Positions 34,506 through 44,480 of a stretch of 64,000 bases of DNA are shown piece after piece. The notes under the pieces are model-generated. The model did not search any database, was not told the origin of the DNA, and worked only from the letters and a program-made list of their open reading frames with translations. Source of the stretch: Mycolicibacterium chitae. Lineage in GTDB: Bacteria; Actinomycetota; Actinomycetes; Mycobacteriales; Mycobacteriaceae. The stretch spans positions 4,464,001-4,528,000 of the forward strand of contig NZ_LR134355.1 of assembly GCF_900637205.1 (NCBI RefSeq), read 5' to 3'. The number at the start of each line of letters is the position of its first letter. Position 1 is the stretch's first letter. The position numbers were made by a program, and so were the translations under genes.

Positions 34506-34793
34506 TCAGCCCCACTTAGCGCCTTCGGCGGCGTCGCGGGCCTGCATGGCCATGGTGTTGCTCTCGTGGGTCATCGACATCGCGCGGTAGGCCCGGACGA
34601 GCTCCTCCATCGCGGTGTTCCACTGGGCCTGCCAGGCCTGGTAGGTCATACCGGTGTCACCCTGCCAGGCGCCCTGCAGCGCAGCCTGCTCGGTGGCGAT
34701 GTCCGCCCCGACGGCCTGCAGGGTGCCCGCGTAGGCACCCATGTCGCCGGCGTGGCCGATCATGGCGGGGTAGTTGTACATGATCTGGGACAT
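34506..34793 (-). CDS. esxH: ESX-3 substrate EsxH (TB10.4)
   Basis: 95 residues, WXG100 family: helix, turn with AWQGDTG (WxG), helix. Starts MSQIMYNYPAMIGHAGDM, the well-known EsxH N-terminus. Forms a heterodimer with EsxG that is secreted by ESX-3 and, in pathogens, binds the host ESCRT protein Hrs. Its start overlaps the esxG stop (TGATG), ensuring equal synthesis. Confidence 0.98.
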   Translation of the reverse strand: MSQIMYNYPAMIGHAGDMGAYAGTLQAVGADIATEQAALQGAWQGDTGMTYQAWQAQWNTAMEELVRAYRAMSMTHESNTMAMQARDAAEGAKWG

Positions 34794-35086
34794 CAGAAAC
34801 CTCCGTAGGTGCTGGCGGCGGCGGCGTCCTGCGCGACGTAGCTGGCGCCGGCGTCACCGAGGTTGATCTGGGCGACGTCGAGCAGCGTGTTGACCTTGGC
34901 GGCCACCTCGACGAAGCGGGCGTGGGCGGCCTGGAAGGCAGCCGAGGACTCGCCCATGTGGAAGGCCTGCGAGGACATCGCGGCCTGCTCGGCCTGCGCG
35001 ATGGTGCTGCGCATCAGCGCCGTCTTGGCGCCGAAGGCCGATTCCGAAGCAATGATCTGCGGGATGTGAGCGTCGAGAAGACTCAT
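34793..35086 (-). CDS. esxG: ESX-3 substrate EsxG
   Basis: 97 residues, MSLLDAHIPQIIASESAF. It lacks the WxG tryptophan, having HMGESSAAF at the turn, as EsxG proteins do. The secretion signal YVAQD (Y-x3-D) lies in the C-terminal tail, and EsxG/EsxH export depends on it. A 45-base gap separates it from ppe4, the largest gap inside the operon; it could hold an internal promoter. Confidence 0.98.
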   Translation of the reverse strand: MSLLDAHIPQIIASESAFGAKTALMRSTIAQAEQAAMSSQAFHMGESSAAFQAAHARFVEVAAKVNTLLDVAQINLGDAGASYVAQDAAAASTYGGF

Positions 35087-35131
35087 ACTCGGTGTTCTCC
35101 AATCTTTGTGAGCAACAGGATGATTCGTGCA

Positions 35132-36709
35132 TTACGGACGTTCAGGTGGTTCCCCCTCTCCCCAGCTGTTGGGCAGCATGGGCGTGGTGGGCCCGTTGCC
35201 GAACGTGTCGTCGTCGAGCGTGGTCAACCCGCTCGCCTGACCCACGTCCTCCTTGGCTCCGGTACCGCTGAAACCTCCGGTCGCACCCAACTGTCCGGCG
35301 CCCTGGTCGGAGGCCTTGGTGGTGGGTTGCGGCCGGCTCGCGGGCTCCGGGGTCGGTTCCGGCGCAACGCCGGGCCCGTCGTCCATCGTCATGTACTCGT
35401 CGCGGTGCCCGCGGTCCTTGACCGCCGCGCCCCGACGCCGACGCGCCCGGCTCTTCTCCCGACTGGATGCCGCGGCGCCCACCGCGGCGGCGGCCGGGAT
35501 GCCCGACGCCGGCGCCTTGGCGCCGGTGCCCTCGTTGAGCGTGGGCCCGACGCCTTCCTCGGGGTTGCCGCCGTGCACGGCGTAGGCGACGACCTCCACA
35601 CCCGCGGGCGGCGGCGGTGCGGGGGTACCCGCGGCGGGGGCCGGTGCGGGCGCCGGTGCGGGGGCGGGAGCCGGCGCCGCTGTCGACGGCGCCAGGCTGG
35701 CCAGCGGCATGTTGTCGGGACGGTTCGGCGCGGTCGCGGCGGCAGGTTCCTCCTCGGGGGCCACCTCCGCCGGCGGCTCCATCCGCTGGATCAGTTCGTT
35801 GAGGCCGACGACGCCCAGCGCGATGAAAATCGGGATGAGCGCCGGCGACGCGGCGATCAGCGACCAGGTGGTCCAGCCGACGGGCTGGAAGATCGCCTGA
35901 TAGCCGACCGCGAACAGCAGCGGCCACCAGGTCACCAACGCCTGCGCCGGATTGGTCAGGAAGTCGGTGATCAGCTGCTGCAGGTTGCCCAGCGGATCCT
36001 TCAGGAAATCGATGATCGGCCCGAACAGCTGATCCATCATGTCGCCGTAGCCGCCGAGCAGGTCCGAGATGATGTTCGAATTCGAGTTCGCCGAACCCGC
36101 ATCCGCGGCCTGGGCCTGGTTGGCGGTCTGCATCATGTTCGCCGTGGCCATGCCGGCCTCGCCGACGCCGGGCGTCAGGATGAACGGCGCCACGGTGGTC
36201 CGCGGGGCCGTGGCCAGCGCGGCGGTGCTGATGCCCTGGTAGACGCTCATGGTGGTGGCCGCCTGCACCCACATCCGGGCGTAGTTGGCCTCGGTCACCG
36301 CGATCGGAATGGTGTTGATGCCGAAGAAGTTCGTCGCGATCAGCGCCGCCTTGGTGGCGTGGTTGGCCGCGATCTCCCCCAGCGTCGGCATGGTGGCCAG
36401 CGCCGTGGTGTAGGCCGCGGCGGCCGTCTGCTGTTCGGCCGCCATACCCGCGCTGTTGACGCTGGCCTGCGTCAGCCACGCCAGGTACGGCAGGTGCGAG
36501 GCGGCGTACTGCTGCGCGCTCGGCCCCTCCCAGGATCCGGCCTGCACCTGACCGAGCAATGCCGTCAGTTCGGCTGCCGCCGAGGCATATTCAGCGCTCA
36601 GGCTGCTCCATGCACCCGCGGCAGCCATCAGCGGCCCGGGGCCCGGGCCGCTGGACAGCAGCGCCGAATGCACCTCCGGGGGTGAGGCGAACCAAATGGG
36701 TGCGGTCAT
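35132..36709 (-). CDS. ppe4: PPE4, ESX-3-linked PPE protein
   Basis: 525 residues. The PPE domain (about 1-165) opens MTAPIWFASPPEVHSALLSSG and has SWEGPSAQQY near 60. Two hydrophobic helices follow (about 260-310). A Pro/Ala-rich tail ends with basic RARRRRG and acidic DDGPGVAPEP segments. It pairs with PE5, is recognised by EspG3 and is exported by ESX-3 with a role in mycobactin-dependent iron uptake. Start overlaps the pe5 stop. Confidence 0.96.
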   Translation of the reverse strand: MTAPIWFASPPEVHSALLSSGPGPGPLMAAAGAWSSLSAEYASAAAELTALLGQVQAGSWEGPSAQQYAASHLPYLAWLTQASVNSAGMAAEQQTAAAAYTTALATMPTLGEIAANHATKAALIATNFFGINTIPIAVTEANYARMWVQAATTMSVYQGISTAALATAPRTTVAPFILTPGVGEAGMATANMMQTANQAQAADAGSANSNSNIISDLLGGYGDMMDQLFGPIIDFLKDPLGNLQQLITDFLTNPAQALVTWWPLLFAVGYQAIFQPVGWTTWSLIAASPALIPIFIALGVVGLNELIQRMEPPAEVAPEEEPAAATAPNRPDNMPLASLAPSTAAPAPAPAPAPAPAPAAGTPAPPPPAGVEVVAYAVHGGNPEEGVGPTLNEGTGAKAPASGIPAAAAVGAAASSREKSRARRRRGAAVKDRGHRDEYMTMDDGPGVAPEPTPEPASRPQPTTKASDQGAGQLGATGGFSGTGAKEDVGQASGLTTLDDDTFGNGPTTPMLPNSWGEGEPPERP

Positions 36710-37020
36710 CAGACGCCGCGGGCAATCATGTAGGTCGACGCGGCCATGGCATCACCGGTGGCGTAGCTGACGCCCGACTCGGCGACACCCATGCCGGCGC
36801 GGCCGAGCTCGCTGACACCCTGGGCCGCGACGCCGGAATGCTCGGCGCCCTGGGCGCTGAAGCCGGCCGCGGTCTGCAGCGACACCGGATCGGCCGCCGC
36901 CGGGACGACGGCGGTGATCAGCGGGGCCGCCGCGGCGTGCGCCGCCGCCAGCCGCGCGGTCAGTGCCTCCACCGCAGCGCTGGTGGCCGCCAGGCCCTCA
37001 GGAACCACACGAAGCGTCAT
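36709..37020 (-). CDS. pe5: PE5, ESX-3-linked PE protein
   Basis: 103 residues, MTLRVVPEGLAATSAAVEAL. Two-helix PE domain, with the type VII secretion signal SYATGD (Y-x3-D) near 88-93. GGAAGGGAG precedes the ATG at a good distance, so the start is secure. It forms a heterodimer with PPE4. The final residues STYMIARGV lie close to the stop shared with ppe4. Confidence 0.96.
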   Translation of the reverse strand: MTLRVVPEGLAATSAAVEALTARLAAAHAAAAPLITAVVPAAADPVSLQTAAGFSAQGAEHSGVAAQGVSELGRAGMGVAESGVSYATGDAMAASTYMIARGV

Positions 37021-37025
37021 GATGG

Positions 37026-40000
37026 TTACTCCCTTCCTCGTTGCGAACTCACGCCGATCAACGGATTGACGAGCTGGACATGGGTCGGTGTGTCGGTGTC
37101 GTCCAGCAACACCGCGCGGCCGGCAGGCAGCCGCGTGAAGCGATGGCCGCGGACCTTGCCGCCGTCCTGCGGATTGCCGGACAGCATCAAGGTAGTGGCC
37201 TGCAACTCGTTCATTCTCCGCATCAGCGGATTGGTCATCAAGGCGTGCCCGGAGCCGGTGGCCCGAGCGGTGACGATCACCCGCAGACCCAGATCCGAGG
37301 CCTGCGAGAGCAGGCCGATCAGCGGCGTCCAGGGCCGCTGCCCGACGTAGGGGCCGGAGATCGCCGGGGTGTCCGGGATCTGGTCGACGTCGTCGATGAT
37401 CAGGTAGTGGGTGTGGCCCGTGTAGGTCCACCGGGCCAGCTCGGCCGGCGACAGCCCGGCCGGCGGGCGACGACCCTCGATGATGGCCGACAGGCCCAGC
37501 ATCGCCGGGGTGATCCGGTCGATGTTGGCCGTGTATTCGTTGTCCGGGAACAGCGGCTCCTCGACCATGTGCAGCCGACGGTCGATCACCGTGAACGCCA
37601 CCTGATCGGCGGTGGAGTTCTCCCGCACCGTGCGGATGATGTGCCGCAGCAGCGTGGTCTTGCCGGACTTGGTGTCGCCGAGCACCATCAGCATCGGCTG
37701 ATCGCGGAAGTCCACCGGCACCGGGGCCAGGTCCTCCTCGCGCTGACCGATGACGATCCGCTCGCCGCCCAGGTACAGCGGGGCGACGTCGGCGGGCGAC
37801 AGGTCGGTCGGCAGCAGGCGCACCCGCGGGGCCCGGACCTCCGGGTAGCGGGCGTTGATCTCGGCGATGCGGCCCAGTTCCGGTGCGGCGAACAGGAAAT
37901 GCTCGGCGGCCATGGTCAGGCCGCGACCGGGCTGGTCGTAGGGCACCGCGTCGGCGGGCCGCTGCAGCGCCCCGACCACCCGCACGTTGCTGTCCCGGGC
38001 ATCGGGCAGCCGCAGCTCGAGCCGCATCCCGAGGCCGTCGCGCATCGCCAGCGGCACCTCCAGCCAGTTCGGCGTGGTGATGATGACGTGGATGCCGTAG
38101 GCCAGGCCGTTGTTGGCCAACTCGGTGACGCGGTTCAACATCGGGTTGCGGGTGTTGAACTGGTCGGTGTTGTCGCGGCCGAACGCGTACAGGTTGTCGA
38201 TCACCAGGAACACCCGCGAGTGTGCCTGGCCGGCCCCGGCCTGCTGACGCTGCTCGAGCAGCTGCTCGAGCTCGCCGAAGGTGCGACGGATCAGCTCGGG
38301 CTCCAGCGGTGAGGCGACGCTGCCGACGTGCGCCAGGTCCTCGAGGTTCTTCAGCTGTCCGCCGCCGTAGTCCAGGCAGTAGAACGACACGTCGCGCGGT
38401 GAATGCAGCGCCGCGGCCGACAGGATGAACGTCTGCAGCGCGGTCGACTTACCCGACTTGGCGCCGCCGTGGATCAGCAGGTTGCCGGCCGCCGAACGCG
38501 CGTCGAAGATCAGCGGATCGCGGCGCATCTCGAACGGCTTGTCGATCTCGCCGAGCGGCCAGCGCAGCTGCCCCTCGCCGACACCGGCATTGCTCAGCAC
38601 CGTGCCCAGCGCGATCGGCTGATCCAGCGGCTCGAGCCACAGCGCGGGCGCCTGCGGACCGTAGGACGCCAACTGCGTGCCGATGGTGGCGATCAGCTTC
38701 TGCGGCGGGCCGCTGTAGGTGCCCTCGCCGTTGTTGGCCACCGGGACCACGACGATGTCCTGGTCGGCGTCGACCTCGGTGGCGGTGAACAGCTGCGGAC
38801 GCGGATCCGCCGGGACCACGATCGACTTCGGCCGCCGCGGCGGGTCGTAGATGCCGTCGACGTAGGTGCTGCGGAACTTGATGGGCTCGGCGCCGGGGGC
38901 CGGCACCAGGAAGCCCTCGCCCTTGTGCTCCTTGCCCGATTCGATGTGGTGCGCGTCCTCGACACCGATGATCTGGCGCGACACCGACGGGCTGGCCACC
39001 TTCAGACCGATCCGGTACGACGTGTTCTTGTCGATGTCCTTGATCTTGCCCACGTCCAGGGTCTGCGACGCGAACAGGATGTGGATCCGGAACGAACGGC
39101 CCTTGCGCGCAACGTAATCGAACAGCTCGGCGTACTCGGGATGATCGGCGAGCATCAGCGTGAACTCGTCGGCCACCACGAACAGCGTGGGCATCGGGGG
39201 CAGGTCGTGACCGGCCTCGATGGCGGCCTCGTACTCGGTCACCGAGTTGAACGCGCTGCCCTGGATCCGGCGGCCCGCGTCGCGCAGCGCGTTCTCGCGC
39301 CGCGCCACCTCACCGCGCAGGGTGTCGGCGAACCGGTCGGCCAGCGACTTCTTCTCGGCCATGTTCGAGATCACCGCGACGACCTGCGGGAAGTTGCGGA
39401 AGATGTCCGCGCCGGCCTCGCCCTTGAAGTCGGCGTAGATGACGATCAGCCGGTCGGCGGAGTGCGTCGTCAACAGCGACAACAGGATCGCCATCAGCGT
39501 CTGGGACTTGCCGGAGCCGGTCATACCGATCATCAGGCCGTGCGGACCCATGCCGCCCTCGGCCTCGTCCTTGAGGTCGAAGTACAGCGGCTCACCGGTG
39601 GCGGTGACGCCGATCGGGACCCGCAGTTCGTCCTCGCGGCGGCGCGGCGCCCACAGCGTCGGCACGTCCAGCTGCGTGGCGTCCTGGATGTCGAGCAGCG
39701 TGGTGAAGGTCGCACCGCTGGTGGCCGCCGAGCGCAGCCCGGCGTGGGTGGGGTTGGAATCCCACCGCGACAGCAGCCGGGCCAGGTGCGCGGCCTCGTC
39801 GGTGGACAGCGCGTCGGCGTGGCTGACCGCGGGCTGCCAGCCCTTGGCGCCCCAGCGCTCGATGGCGCCGTCGGTCAGTTGGAAGATCGGCTTCTCCGGA
39901 TCCGGGTACTGCTCGCGATGCGGCTGCGTGTCGGAGATCTGGATGACCGTGACGCCGGCCAGTCCGGCCGACAGCACCGACGTCGACAGGTCGTAACCCG

Positions 40001-40967
40001 GGTCGTCGACGACGATCAGCAGGTGCCGCAGCCCGAGCGCGCCCGGGTCCGAGCCGTCGAACAGCGGCCGCTCGGCCAGCACCGGCCCGATCTTGGAGAT
40101 CAGCTCATTGGGGTTGGCGGTCAGGAAACGCGCCGGCCCCACACCGTCGACCGCACCCGGGATATCCACGTGCGGAAGCCATTTGAGCCAGGACCAGCTC
40201 TCGGACTCCAACTCGGGGCTGGCCAGGGCGATCCCCAGCACACCCGGGTCGTGCCAGGTGGCGGCCTGTGCGATCCAGGCCCGCACCGCGGCGTGCACCT
40301 CGTCGGTGTCGCCCACCACGGTGATCCGGGACAGCTTGGTCAGATCCAGGCCCGTCGGCGCGCTGCGCACGGTGCGCTGGGCGTCGAGCAGGCTGCGCAA
40401 TGCGCTGTGCGACACCGGTTCCAGGTCGACCTCGTCGACGGTGTCCTTGACCCGCAGGGCGGTGTCCAGCGGCACGTCGTTGAGACCCGTGCGGATCAGC
40501 AGGAAGTCGGAGTCGTGCGGATCGCGCTCCCACTGCCGCCGCGAACCGGGCACCGTGGCCAGGTCCTGCGGGTCGGGGTGCGACCACTCGAGCGCGGCGC
40601 GCTGATCGGCGGCCTGGGCGCGGATGTTGTCCCGCACCACCGACAGGTACCGCAGGTAGTCGGCGCGTTCGGCGTCGATCTCCTCGGTGCGCAGATTGTT
40701 GTTGTTCCCGCGGTAGAGCGCGGTGGCCGCCAGCAGCAGCACGAACGGGAAGAACAGCATCTGCGGGGAGATCAGCCGCATGCCGGTGGCGACCATCGCG
40801 ACGATCATGCCGACGATCAGGATCACGATCATGTACGGCAGGGCCCGGCGCAGCAGCGACGGCGGGACCGCGCGCGGCAGTTCCGGCGGGGCCTCGATGG
40901 TGATCGTGCCCTTGCGAACCTCGGGCCGCGGCAGCCGCCGGCGGGCCTCGAAAATCAACCTGCTCAT
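37026..40967 (-). CDS. eccC3: ESX-3 motor ATPase EccC3
   Basis: 1313 residues, start ATG at 40965-40967 (MSRLIFEARRRLP); the longer frame is an artefact. Two membrane helices at about 40-80, then three FtsK/SpoIIIE ATPase domains with Walker A motifs GMTGSGKSQT (about 479), GGAKSGKSTA (about 839) and GDTKSGKTT (about 1102). The first Walker B is VADEF; the later ones are VIDN and IIDD. EccC drives export and binds EsxG/H through its last domain. One continuous chain, as in ESX-3. Overlaps eccB3 by 4 bases. Confidence 0.98.
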   Translation of the reverse strand: MSRLIFEARRRLPRPEVRKGTITIEAPPELPRAVPPSLLRRALPYMIVILIVGMIVAMVATGMRLISPQMLFFPFVLLLAATALYRGNNNNLRTEEIDAERADYLRYLSVVRDNIRAQAADQRAALEWSHPDPQDLATVPGSRRQWERDPHDSDFLLIRTGLNDVPLDTALRVKDTVDEVDLEPVSHSALRSLLDAQRTVRSAPTGLDLTKLSRITVVGDTDEVHAAVRAWIAQAATWHDPGVLGIALASPELESESWSWLKWLPHVDIPGAVDGVGPARFLTANPNELISKIGPVLAERPLFDGSDPGALGLRHLLIVVDDPGYDLSTSVLSAGLAGVTVIQISDTQPHREQYPDPEKPIFQLTDGAIERWGAKGWQPAVSHADALSTDEAAHLARLLSRWDSNPTHAGLRSAATSGATFTTLLDIQDATQLDVPTLWAPRRREDELRVPIGVTATGEPLYFDLKDEAEGGMGPHGLMIGMTGSGKSQTLMAILLSLLTTHSADRLIVIYADFKGEAGADIFRNFPQVVAVISNMAEKKSLADRFADTLRGEVARRENALRDAGRRIQGSAFNSVTEYEAAIEAGHDLPPMPTLFVVADEFTLMLADHPEYAELFDYVARKGRSFRIHILFASQTLDVGKIKDIDKNTSYRIGLKVASPSVSRQIIGVEDAHHIESGKEHKGEGFLVPAPGAEPIKFRSTYVDGIYDPPRRPKSIVVPADPRPQLFTATEVDADQDIVVVPVANNGEGTYSGPPQKLIATIGTQLASYGPQAPALWLEPLDQPIALGTVLSNAGVGEGQLRWPLGEIDKPFEMRRDPLIFDARSAAGNLLIHGGAKSGKSTALQTFILSAAALHSPRDVSFYCLDYGGGQLKNLEDLAHVGSVASPLEPELIRRTFGELEQLLEQRQQAGAGQAHSRVFLVIDNLYAFGRDNTDQFNTRNPMLNRVTELANNGLAYGIHVIITTPNWLEVPLAMRDGLGMRLELRLPDARDSNVRVVGALQRPADAVPYDQPGRGLTMAAEHFLFAAPELGRIAEINARYPEVRAPRVRLLPTDLSPADVAPLYLGGERIVIGQREEDLAPVPVDFRDQPMLMVLGDTKSGKTTLLRHIIRTVRENSTADQVAFTVIDRRLHMVEEPLFPDNEYTANIDRITPAMLGLSAIIEGRRPPAGLSPAELARWTYTGHTHYLIIDDVDQIPDTPAISGPYVGQRPWTPLIGLLSQASDLGLRVIVTARATGSGHALMTNPLMRRMNELQATTLMLSGNPQDGGKVRGHRFTRLPAGRAVLLDDTDTPTHVQLVNPLIGVSSQRGRE

Positions 40968-42532
40968 CGGTTCTCCGTCCCGCCCGTGCTGGTGTACGCG
41001 GTCAACGCATCGGCCTTCGACAATGCGGGACCCGCGCTGAACAGTGACAGAACCGACCACGGGATGGCCGTCGCGGGCGGGGTCAAGCCCAGCGCCTCAA
41101 CGGTTTTGGCGAGTTCGTCTTGGTCGGCACCCTCGATGCCGTAGCGCACGCCGGTGTCCGCGACCCAGAACAGCGAACCCGCGAGCGGCGAAGTCGGCTC
41201 CTGGCCGACGGTCTGGGTGAAGTACCCGGTGCCGACGGGCAGCGCGACCCGGGCCGCGGTGATGCCGGACCGGCTGGGCGCCAGGTCCAGGGTGCGCACA
41301 CCGTCGGCGATGGGCAGCGCGGCGCCCGAGAGCAGGCTCAGCGAGCTCGTGCTGGCGTCGACGGCCTTGGTCCACCGCACGCAACTGATGGGCGCCGAAT
41401 CGGCGTCGGCGATGCTCAGCCGCTGCGCCGGGAAGGCGGCGGTGTCCAGCAGCCGCGACTCCGGCAGCTTGGCGATCTCGTCGGCGTCCAGCCGCGGCGG
41501 CTGATCCAGGCCGAAGGAGTTGGTGTTGCGCAGCAGCGTGGCGAGCACCTGCGACACCGGCTGCAACCCGTCGGGCAGCACGGCGTAGTGCGCCAGCGTG
41601 TTGTCGGTGCCGTAGGCCACGACGACGGCGCCCACCGGGGCCGGGACGGTCAGCGGGAACCGCGGGGCGCTGCCCGCCTCCGGGATGGCCGGCGCGCGCA
41701 GCGGCGCGCCCTCGGGGATCGCGTTGAACAGTCCGGGCGAAATCGGCCGGGGCGCAGGGATGTTCGCCTCGAATCCGAGCGCGGCGGTGACCGCGCGGTC
41801 GGCCAGGTCGATCGGGCTGCGCCGACCGTTCCACAGCAGCCAGGTGCCCGCACCGCTGTCGACCAGGATCGCGTGATCCTCGGCCAGCGTCGCGGCCCGC
41901 TCGCTGCCTTCGGCGGGCGCGCCGGCGATCACGGTGACACCGGGGGTGGTGGAACCGACGCCGTCGCACACGGTCCAGTCCGCGTCGCGCACGGAGTTCT
42001 GCACCATCCGTTCGGGCGCACCGGGAATGCCGACCATGTTGCCGCGCGGCAGCTTGTCCAGCTGCGCGCTGCGCACGCCGGCCGGCTTGGCCGCCTCACC
42101 GGCGATCAGCCGCGCCGAGGTGAGGTTGAGCACCGGGTGCAGCCGGTCGTTGACCCGGACGTACATCGCGGAGCTGTCGCGGTCGGTGAGGACCACGCTG
42201 TTGCCGACGTCGCCGCCGGGCCGGATCCACGAAAAGACCAGGCAGCCAAGCAGTCCCGTGACCACCGCGAGGACGCCGACGAGCACGCCGCGGGTCTGGG
42301 TGCGCAGCGGATCGACCAGCATGCGGGTGTCGTGCAGGGCCACACCGGAGGCCAGCCGGCGCACGACGAAGCGCCAGCCGGTGACCTGATGTTTGGTGAC
42401 GAAGCCGCGGCGATAGGTGACGCCCTCGGGGTTCTTGTTCTCCGGGGTCCGCGACGCGAAGGACCGGCGGTCCTCGTTGTTCTCGACGTCGTCGTCGCCT
42501 CCACCGAGGGGACGACGCTGGGTGCCGCTCAT
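40964..42532 (-). CDS. eccB3: ESX-3 membrane component EccB3
   Basis: 522 residues. Acidic cytoplasmic N-terminus (GGGDDDVENNEDRR), one membrane helix (GVLVGVLAVVTGLLGCLVF, about 82-100) and a large periplasmic domain made of repeats around a core. EccB forms the periplasmic trimer-like cap of the ESX complex. Residue run FVTKHQVTGWRFVVRRL just before the helix is a family hallmark. Overlaps eccA3 and eccC3 by 4 bases each. Confidence 0.97.
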   Translation of the reverse strand: MSGTQRRPLGGGDDDVENNEDRRSFASRTPENKNPEGVTYRRGFVTKHQVTGWRFVVRRLASGVALHDTRMLVDPLRTQTRGVLVGVLAVVTGLLGCLVFSWIRPGGDVGNSVVLTDRDSSAMYVRVNDRLHPVLNLTSARLIAGEAAKPAGVRSAQLDKLPRGNMVGIPGAPERMVQNSVRDADWTVCDGVGSTTPGVTVIAGAPAEGSERAATLAEDHAILVDSGAGTWLLWNGRRSPIDLADRAVTAALGFEANIPAPRPISPGLFNAIPEGAPLRAPAIPEAGSAPRFPLTVPAPVGAVVVAYGTDNTLAHYAVLPDGLQPVSQVLATLLRNTNSFGLDQPPRLDADEIAKLPESRLLDTAAFPAQRLSIADADSAPISCVRWTKAVDASTSSLSLLSGAALPIADGVRTLDLAPSRSGITAARVALPVGTGYFTQTVGQEPTSPLAGSLFWVADTGVRYGIEGADQDELAKTVEALGLTPPATAIPWSVLSLFSAGPALSKADALTAYTSTGGTENR

Positions 42533-44382
42533 GCGGGCACCGTCAGGCCAAGTCCGCGCAGCAACGGCGTGACCGCGTGACCCACATCGCCGGCCGTGAT
42601 CGTCATCAGCTCCTCATCGGTGAACTCGTGTGCGCCGCCTGCCGCGGCATCATCCAGATGATCGAGCCGGAACTCGCGCTCCTCCTCGGAACGCTCGACC
42701 ACGTTGCGGACAAAACGGCCGTTACCGGCGATGTCGAGGCTGCGGCGGTCCACGCCGTTGGCATCGGGCATCGTGGTGGTGGCCAGGTGGTTGCACAGGA
42801 CCTGCAGGTCGTCGAGGGCGGCCTGCTCGAACACGCTGTCGCGCTGGCTCGCCATCGCGGCGGCGATCTCGACGAGTTCGCCCGGGGTATAGGACGGGAA
42901 GTCGATGCTGCGGGTGAACCGCGAGCGCAGACCCTCGTTGGTGTCCAGGAAGCGGTCCAGGTCGGCGCGGTAGCCGGCGATGATGACCACGAGGCGGTCG
43001 CGGTCGTTCTCCATCCGCGCCAGCAGCGTATCGATGGCGACCAGACCGAAGTCGTTCTTGGCGCCGGTGGCCACCAGGGCGTAGGCCTCGTCGAGGAACA
43101 GCACACCGTCCAGCGCGCTGTCGATGATGGCGTTTGTCTTGGCCTCGGTCTCGCCGATGTGCTGGCCGATCAGGTCGGCGCGGTGCACCTCGCGCACGTT
43201 CTCCTTCTTCAGCAGCCCCAGACCGCAGTAGATCTTGGCGACAACGCGGGCGATGGTCGTCTTACCGGTTCCGGGCGGGCCGGCGAACACCAGGTGGTGC
43301 GAGCGCTGCGCGACGGCAAGGCCGCGCTCCTGGCGCAGCAGGGCCATGGCCACGGAGCTCTTCAGCCGCGCGACCTGGTCCTTGACCTCTTCGAGGCCGA
43401 TGAACTCACCGAGTTGTTCCTCGGCCTCGGCGAGCAGCATGGCCTTGCGCTCGTGCGCGCCGGGATCGACGAAATCGGCGTCGCTGGGCTCGGTTTCGGG
43501 GTCCCACGGGTCGGTGCGGGCGTCGATGCGGGCCGCGGTGGTGGTGACGATGCCGAACGTCGGATCCGAGAGCGCCTCTTCGACCTGCGCGTTCTCCGGG
43601 TTGGCGGCATAGAGGTCCTGCAGCACCTCGGCCGCGTCCTCCTCGAGGCCGTGCGCGCGCAGCGCCAGCGCCTTGGCCAGCGAGCCGTCGACGACGGCGA
43701 CCTCGATCGGGCCTTCGGGCTCCTCGAGGTAGGACAGCGCGGGCGCGAACATGCCCAACCGGGCCAGCGCGGTGCCCAGGGCGACCTTGACGGCGTGGGC
43801 GAACGTGTCGTCGAGGTCCTTGTCGTTGACGACCGGGGTCAGCAGCTTGACGACGTCGGCCCAGCGTTCGGCGCGGAAGTTCACCGCGGCGCGCACCCAG
43901 CGGGCGTCCTGCCAGCCCGGGCGGCGCTCCAGGATCTCGGCGACGATGGCGTCGGCGTCGGCGAAGCGCCCGGCGGTCGCCAGGGCGGCGACGTAGGCGA
44001 GCCGGAAGTCGTCGGGCTCGGTGGCCCGCAGCTGCAGGTACAGCCCGGTGTCATAGGTGAAACCGAGGGTCTTGACGGGAAGCTCGATCTTGCGCTGCAG
44101 GACCCCGGCGGTGTCGACCGTCGCGGCGATGTTCTGCAGCACGTGCGGCGAGGTGTCGCCGGCGGCCGCGAGACCGATCCAGGCGTCGCACTGCTCGTGG
44201 GCAATGCGGGTCAAGGCGGTGAACCCCGAGCGGGCCGCGGTGAGATCCGCGGGCCGCTGGCGTTCGTACACCTTCAGACCGAGCGCCTTGGCGCACGTCG
44301 CGAACCGGCTGACGACGTCGTCGTCGACCCGGGTGGCGGTGTGCACCGTGAGAATGTCACTCCCGTTTTCTGCGGTTCCCAT
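42529..44382 (-). CDS. eccA3: ESX-3 cytosolic AAA+ ATPase EccA3
   Basis: 617 residues from the ATG at 44380-44382 (MGTAENGSDIL). ATGs at 44388 and further upstream are alternatives. An N-terminal TPR-like domain covers about 20-280. The CbxX/CfqX-type AAA+ domain has GPPGTGKTT (about 367) and LFLDEAY (about 429), with arginine finger near GLRSRFTRSIDF. EccA separates EspG from PE/PPE cargo. First gene of the operon, so its upstream region (44383-44520) holds the operon promoter. Confidence 0.97.
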   Translation of the reverse strand: MGTAENGSDILTVHTATRVDDDVVSRFATCAKALGLKVYERQRPADLTAARSGFTALTRIAHEQCDAWIGLAAAGDTSPHVLQNIAATVDTAGVLQRKIELPVKTLGFTYDTGLYLQLRATEPDDFRLAYVAALATAGRFADADAIVAEILERRPGWQDARWVRAAVNFRAERWADVVKLLTPVVNDKDLDDTFAHAVKVALGTALARLGMFAPALSYLEEPEGPIEVAVVDGSLAKALALRAHGLEEDAAEVLQDLYAANPENAQVEEALSDPTFGIVTTTAARIDARTDPWDPETEPSDADFVDPGAHERKAMLLAEAEEQLGEFIGLEEVKDQVARLKSSVAMALLRQERGLAVAQRSHHLVFAGPPGTGKTTIARVVAKIYCGLGLLKKENVREVHRADLIGQHIGETEAKTNAIIDSALDGVLFLDEAYALVATGAKNDFGLVAIDTLLARMENDRDRLVVIIAGYRADLDRFLDTNEGLRSRFTRSIDFPSYTPGELVEIAAAMASQRDSVFEQAALDDLQVLCNHLATTTMPDANGVDRRSLDIAGNGRFVRNVVERSEEEREFRLDHLDDAAAGGAHEFTDEELMTITAGDVGHAVTPLLRGLGLTVPA

Positions 44383-44445
44383 AGTCATTTCCGGCGGGAC
44401 GCAGCGCACGGCCACCCCACCCGTTCTCCTAGGCCTCTTACATGG

Positions 44446-44480
44446 ACGTGAAGTAGTTCACGTTAACTTTGCTGAAGTTA
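44446..44480. promoter_or_regulatory. Two adjacent palindromes upstream of eccA3
   Basis: ACGTGAA-GTAG-TTCACGT (44446-44463) is a perfect 7-base inverted repeat. It is followed directly by TAACTT-TGCTG-AAGTTA (44464-44480), a perfect 6-base one. Both lie between the IdeR-like site and the eccA3 start. They do not match the IdeR or Zur consensus as I know it. Binding protein unknown. Confidence 0.5.

Noticed and set aside
38403..41144. 913-residue open frame on the + strand
   Set aside because: Lies antisense to eccC3, an unambiguous gene; low-complexity Arg/Gly/His composition typical of the complement of GC-rich coding DNA.
44464..44480. Second IdeR box
   Set aside because: Only 10 of 19 positions match the consensus by my count, so it is listed as an unassigned palindrome.
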